The notes under the pieces are model-generated. The model had not been told where the DNA came from. It saw only the letters and a list, made by a program, of their open reading frames with translations, and did not search any database. Positions 61,979 to 64,000 of a stretch of DNA of 64,000 nt are shown here, piece by piece. The stretch lies in NCBI RefSeq assembly GCF_025736875.1, contig NZ_CP107052.1, positions 546,001 through 610,000 of the forward strand, in the 5' to 3' direction. The position numbers and the translations under genes were made by a program. Origin of the DNA: Candidatus Kirkpatrickella diaphorinae (GTDB lineage Bacteria > Pseudomonadota > Alphaproteobacteria > Acetobacterales > Acetobacteraceae). Numbering within the stretch: the stretch's first letter is position 1; the number at the start of each line of letters is the position of its first letter.

Positions 61979-62479
61979 CTAGCCCTCAGGTGCGTCTTTG
62001 ACGTTATCCGTCTGAGCCTGGCGCCATTTTTCAAGACGGATGCGCACCGCGTCATCGTCCAGAGACAGGATCGACGCCGCTGTCAGGGCGGCATTGATGG
62101 CCCCCGCGCGGCCAATGGCGAAGGTTGCCACCGGCACGCCGCCAGGCATCTGCACGATGGAAAGGAGGGAGTCCATGCCTTTCAGCGCGCGGCTCTCGAC
62201 CGGCACACCAAGGACGGGGAGGGTCGTCCAGGCTGACACCATCCCGGGCAGATGCGCGGCACCGCCCGCACCGGCGATAATGACTTTGAGACCCGCATCC
62301 CGCGCTGAAACAGCATATTGTCGCAGGCGGTCCGGTGTGCGGTGTGCTGAGACGATTTTCGTCTGGTGCGCGATCAACAACGCGTCCAGCGTCTGGGAAG
62401 CGTGCTGCATCGTCTCCCAGTCACTCTGACTTCCCATAATGATGCCAACATAGGCGGATCGGTCTCGATTTCGATTCAC
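61979..62479 (-). CDS. purE: N5-carboxyaminoimidazole ribonucleotide mutase
   Basis: A 166-residue class I Pur[15 protein letters not shown] binds the phosphate, SAHRTPDRL carries the catalytic histidine, and [26 protein letters not shown] is the signature. It moves the carboxylate from N5 to C4 of the ribonucleotide made by PurK. The GTG at 62479 was preferred because ACAGGAAAGC precedes it; another GTG 13 codons upstream is possible. purE-purK form an operon. Confidence 0.94.
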   Translation of the reverse strand: MNRNRDRSAYVGIIMGSQSDWETMQHASQTLDALLIAHQTKIVSAHRTPDRLRQYAVSARDAGLKVIIAGAGGAAHLPGMVSAWTTLPVLGVPVESRALKGMDSLLSIVQMPGGVPVATFAIGRAGAINAALTAASILSLDDDAVRIRLEKWRQAQTDNVKDAPEG

Positions 62480-62705
62480 GCTTTCCTGTCCTGTATTCGG
62501 TCGTCTCTCATCTGACACGTCAAACCGGCTTCGGTTCGGAGGGAGGGGCGGGCAGGCAGGTTTATTGCACCGTCCTCACCTCTGAAGTGCCCATGCCCAG
62601 GCGCGATCAACCATGTAGCGCCATGATGTGACAGCGAAACGCCGAGATCCCGCTGCGCCACATAGGCTCAACGCACAGCATCGCTGCAATCGTCAGCGGC
62701 CTGCC

Positions 62706-63347
62706 TCAGGCGACATCATCCTCATGTGACGCAGTGTCATCCGTCGCCGGCGCGTTTTCCGGCACGTCATTGACGTCATCCGCCGGTGGGGCCGCGAAAC
62801 GCATATCTTGCGCGCCGCCTTCCTTCTCAAGGCGTTGATCGGCAACATGCACAGCGGCGTTCAGGTCGGTCTGGCTGCATAAACCGATAATGACGGGGTC
62901 ACGCGGCTTGATGTTGGCGCTATTCCAATGCTGACGATCCCGCACTTTGGCGATCGTATCTTTCGTGGTGCCCAGAAGCTTGATGATCTGCGCCTCTGAT
63001 AATTGCGGAAATTGCCGAAGGAGAAACGCAATCGCGTCCGGACGGTCATTTCGACGGGCAATCGGGGTGTAACGGGCGCCCTTGGCGCGACGCGGAATCG
63101 GATTGGCAGCGGAGGAGAGCTTCAGAGTCGCATTTGAGTCACGCTCACAGCGGGCAATTTCCTCAGAGGTCAACTGGTTGTTTTTGACGGGGTCATATCC
63201 ATTAATGCCGGAAGCAACTTCACCATCCGCTATAGCCTGCACCTCTAAAGGGTGCATTCCGCAAAAAGCCGCGATCTGTGAAAATGTGAGCGCCGTTTTG
63301 TCGATAAGCCACACCGCAGTGGCTTTTGGCATAAGTGGAAGAGTCAT
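62706..63347 (-). CDS. DUF1013 family protein, TrcR-like transcriptional cell-cycle regulator
   Basis: A 213-residue protein matching DUF1013 throughout the first 160 residues. It has PLMPKATAVWLIDKTALTFSQIAAFCGMHPLEVQAIADGE, a helix-turn-helix-like block, then RYTPIARRNDRPDAIAFLL and LLGTTKDTIAKVRDR, a second helix-turn-helix-like block. The acidic C-terminal tail is variable. The family is almost confined to Alphaproteobacteria; the Caulobacter member TrcR binds RNA polymerase and DNA and affects cell-cycle gene expression. It is monocistronic, with a structured leader. No other cell-cycle regulators are in the window. Confidence 0.85.
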   Translation of the reverse strand: MTLPLMPKATAVWLIDKTALTFSQIAAFCGMHPLEVQAIADGEVASGINGYDPVKNNQLTSEEIARCERDSNATLKLSSAANPIPRRAKGARYTPIARRNDRPDAIAFLLRQFPQLSEAQIIKLLGTTKDTIAKVRDRQHWNSANIKPRDPVIIGLCSQTDLNAAVHVADQRLEKEGGAQDMRFAAPPADDVNDVPENAPATDDTASHEDDVA

Positions 63348-63379
63348 TCTCGGTCACCCCGGGTCAAGATTATGCCGCG

Positions 63380-63432
63380 CCAGGCACCGAAAGAGAGTTG
63401 TCGTATCGAGATACGGTCCGCATGGTGCCTGG
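63380..63432 (-). promoter_or_regulatory. Nested inverted repeats in the leader of the TrcR-like gene
   Basis: An outer perfect nine-base stem, CCAGGCACC (63380-63388) with GGTGCCTGG (63424-63432), encloses an inner stem CGTAT/ATACG (63402-63415). The element lies 33-85 bases upstream of the start codon, between the Hsp20 terminator and the gene, so it is either in the 5' leader or overlaps the promoter as an operator. Confidence 0.5.
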
Positions 63433-63509
63433 AAATGCATTGCGAAGTTGTCATCGTATGACGGTGTGCGCGATAAAACGTCAAGTGTTTTCCGGCCTCT
63501 GAATAAGAA

Positions 63510-63533
63510 AAAAGGGCGCATTTGCACCCTTTT
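63510..63533 (-). terminator. Rho-independent terminator of the Hsp20 gene
   Basis: Read on the minus strand, AAAAGGGTGC pairs with GCGCCCTTTT (one T-G pair) around a four-base loop and is followed by T residues. It lies 22 bases after the hsp20 stop codon. Confidence 0.85.
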
Positions 63534-63554
63534 CTCTCTCAAAAGCGCGTCAAT

Positions 63555-64000
63555 TTAAGCGGCGTTGCGCTGGGCCTTCGTCCCTTCCGCTTTTGCGGCG
63601 GCGGAGAGGGCTTCAACGCTTTTAATTTCGATACGGCGCGGCGCCAGAGCCTCCGGCACAACCCGTTTGATCGTGACCGTCAACAGGCCATTGACCAGTT
63701 CCGCGTCACCGATCTCAATGTGATCGGCCAGGACGAAACGACGCTCAAAAGCACGGGCCGCAATGCCACGATGCAGCACTTCACCTTCCGTGAAACGTGC
63801 GGGCGGCGTGCCTTTGATGACAAGGTTATTATCGGCAAGCGTAATATCGATGTCAGCCGGACCGAACCCGGCAACCGCCATTGTCAGCCGATACGTGTCG
63901 GCATCCTGCTTATCGATGTTGTAAGGGGGGTAACTATTATTCGGCGCGGCCATATTTGCCGCGTTGTCCATGAGACGCGCAAAACGGTCAAAACCAATCG
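63555..64000 (-). CDS. Hsp20 family small heat-shock protein (5' end outside window)
   Basis: The frame is open to the right edge: upstream of the first visible ATG the codons read IGFDRFARL, which is the usual N-terminal segment of IbpA-like alphaproteobacterial Hsp20 proteins, so the true start is beyond 64000. The alpha-crystallin domain covers YPPYNIDKQDADTYRLTMAVAGFGPADI to GLLTVTIKRVVPEALAP. The FERRFVLADHIE strand is typical, and the C-terminal tail is alanine- and lysine-rich. Hsp20 holds unfolding proteins in a refoldable state. A good terminator follows; the leader, which might carry a ROSE-type thermometer, is outside the window. Confidence 0.9.
   Translation of the reverse strand, partial: IGFDRFARLMDNAANMAAPNNSYPPYNIDKQDADTYRLTMAVAGFGPADIDITLADNNLVIKGTPPARFTEGEVLHRGIAARAFERRFVLADHIEIGDAELVNGLLTVTIKRVVPEALAPRRIEIKSVEALSAAAKAEGTKAQRNAA

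Noticed and set aside
1-64000. CRISPR arrays, rRNA genes and intact insertion sequences.
   Set aside because: No regularly spaced repeats, no rRNA sequence and no transposase reading frame were seen.

Overview
The window is GC-rich chromosomal DNA that is almost completely coding. It most likely comes from an acetic acid bacterium (Alphaproteobacteria, Rhodospirillales, Acetobacteraceae). The strongest pointer is a bacterial pyruvate decarboxylase (22869-24545), an enzyme rare in bacteria but typical of this group. Supporting markers are an NAD-type isocitrate dehydrogenase, the aerobic cobaltochelatase pair CobS/CobT, the alphaproteobacterial DUF1013 (TrcR-like), DUF4167 and DUF3553 proteins, GatCAB, and the gene orders ubiG/lysC, rodZ-like/ispG/hisS/prfA and prfA/prmC/DUF4167. 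The species cannot be named from the sequence. All calls rest on reading translations and motifs; no database search was run.

Layout: 1-2.8 kb holds a phospholipase D-type enzyme (cut by the left edge), an EEP-family phosphoesterase and an AI-2E-type permease. 3.2-11.3 kb is amino-acid and LPS metabolism (metC, yifB/comM, serA, hisN-like, kdsB, pheA, dapA) plus smpB. 11.4-16 kb is more individual: a small membrane protein, a two-domain cold-shock protein with a structured leader, an LpxR-like outer-membrane deacylase and a GGDEF-EAL protein whose catalytic motifs are damaged. 16-24.6 kb has recG and mfd divergently arranged, then a LysR regulator divergent from pdc. 24.8-29.9 kb has cobS-cobT, a J-domain protein, bolA, a LolA-like lipoprotein and lipB. 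30-43.6 kb is housekeeping: tRNA-Leu, galU, comF, grxC, ubiG, lysC, a flavin oxidoreductase, a RodZ-like protein, ispG, hisS, prfA, prmC.

43.7-48.9 kb is the most plastic part. It has three tRNA genes (Met, Val, Ser), an MscS channel, a 515-residue RTX-like secreted protein behind a 600-base gap with AT-rich DNA, an orphan 6-phospho-3-hexuloisomerase, and the 3' stump of a polyol dehydrogenase. The stump ends against what looks like the remains of a tRNA-Ser-linked integrase leader. 49-59.2 kb carries gatCAB, ruvX/yqgF and a tightly packed minus-strand run uvrD-prmA-GNAT-pepP-NAD-IDH. 59.3-64 kb has two tandem RadC-family genes, purEK, a TrcR-like regulator with a structured leader, and an Hsp20 gene cut by the right edge.

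The most interesting observation is the tandem RadC pair. The first has the normal N-terminal region but no JAMM metal site; the second has a perfect JAMM site but an unusual N-terminus. This resembles the active/inactive MPN pairing seen in eukaryotic JAMM complexes. Other points worth checking are the degenerate GGDEF-EAL protein, the tRNA-Ser deletion scar, an 18-base AT-rich element shared by the promoters of two exported-protein genes, and the structured leaders of the cold-shock and TrcR-like genes.
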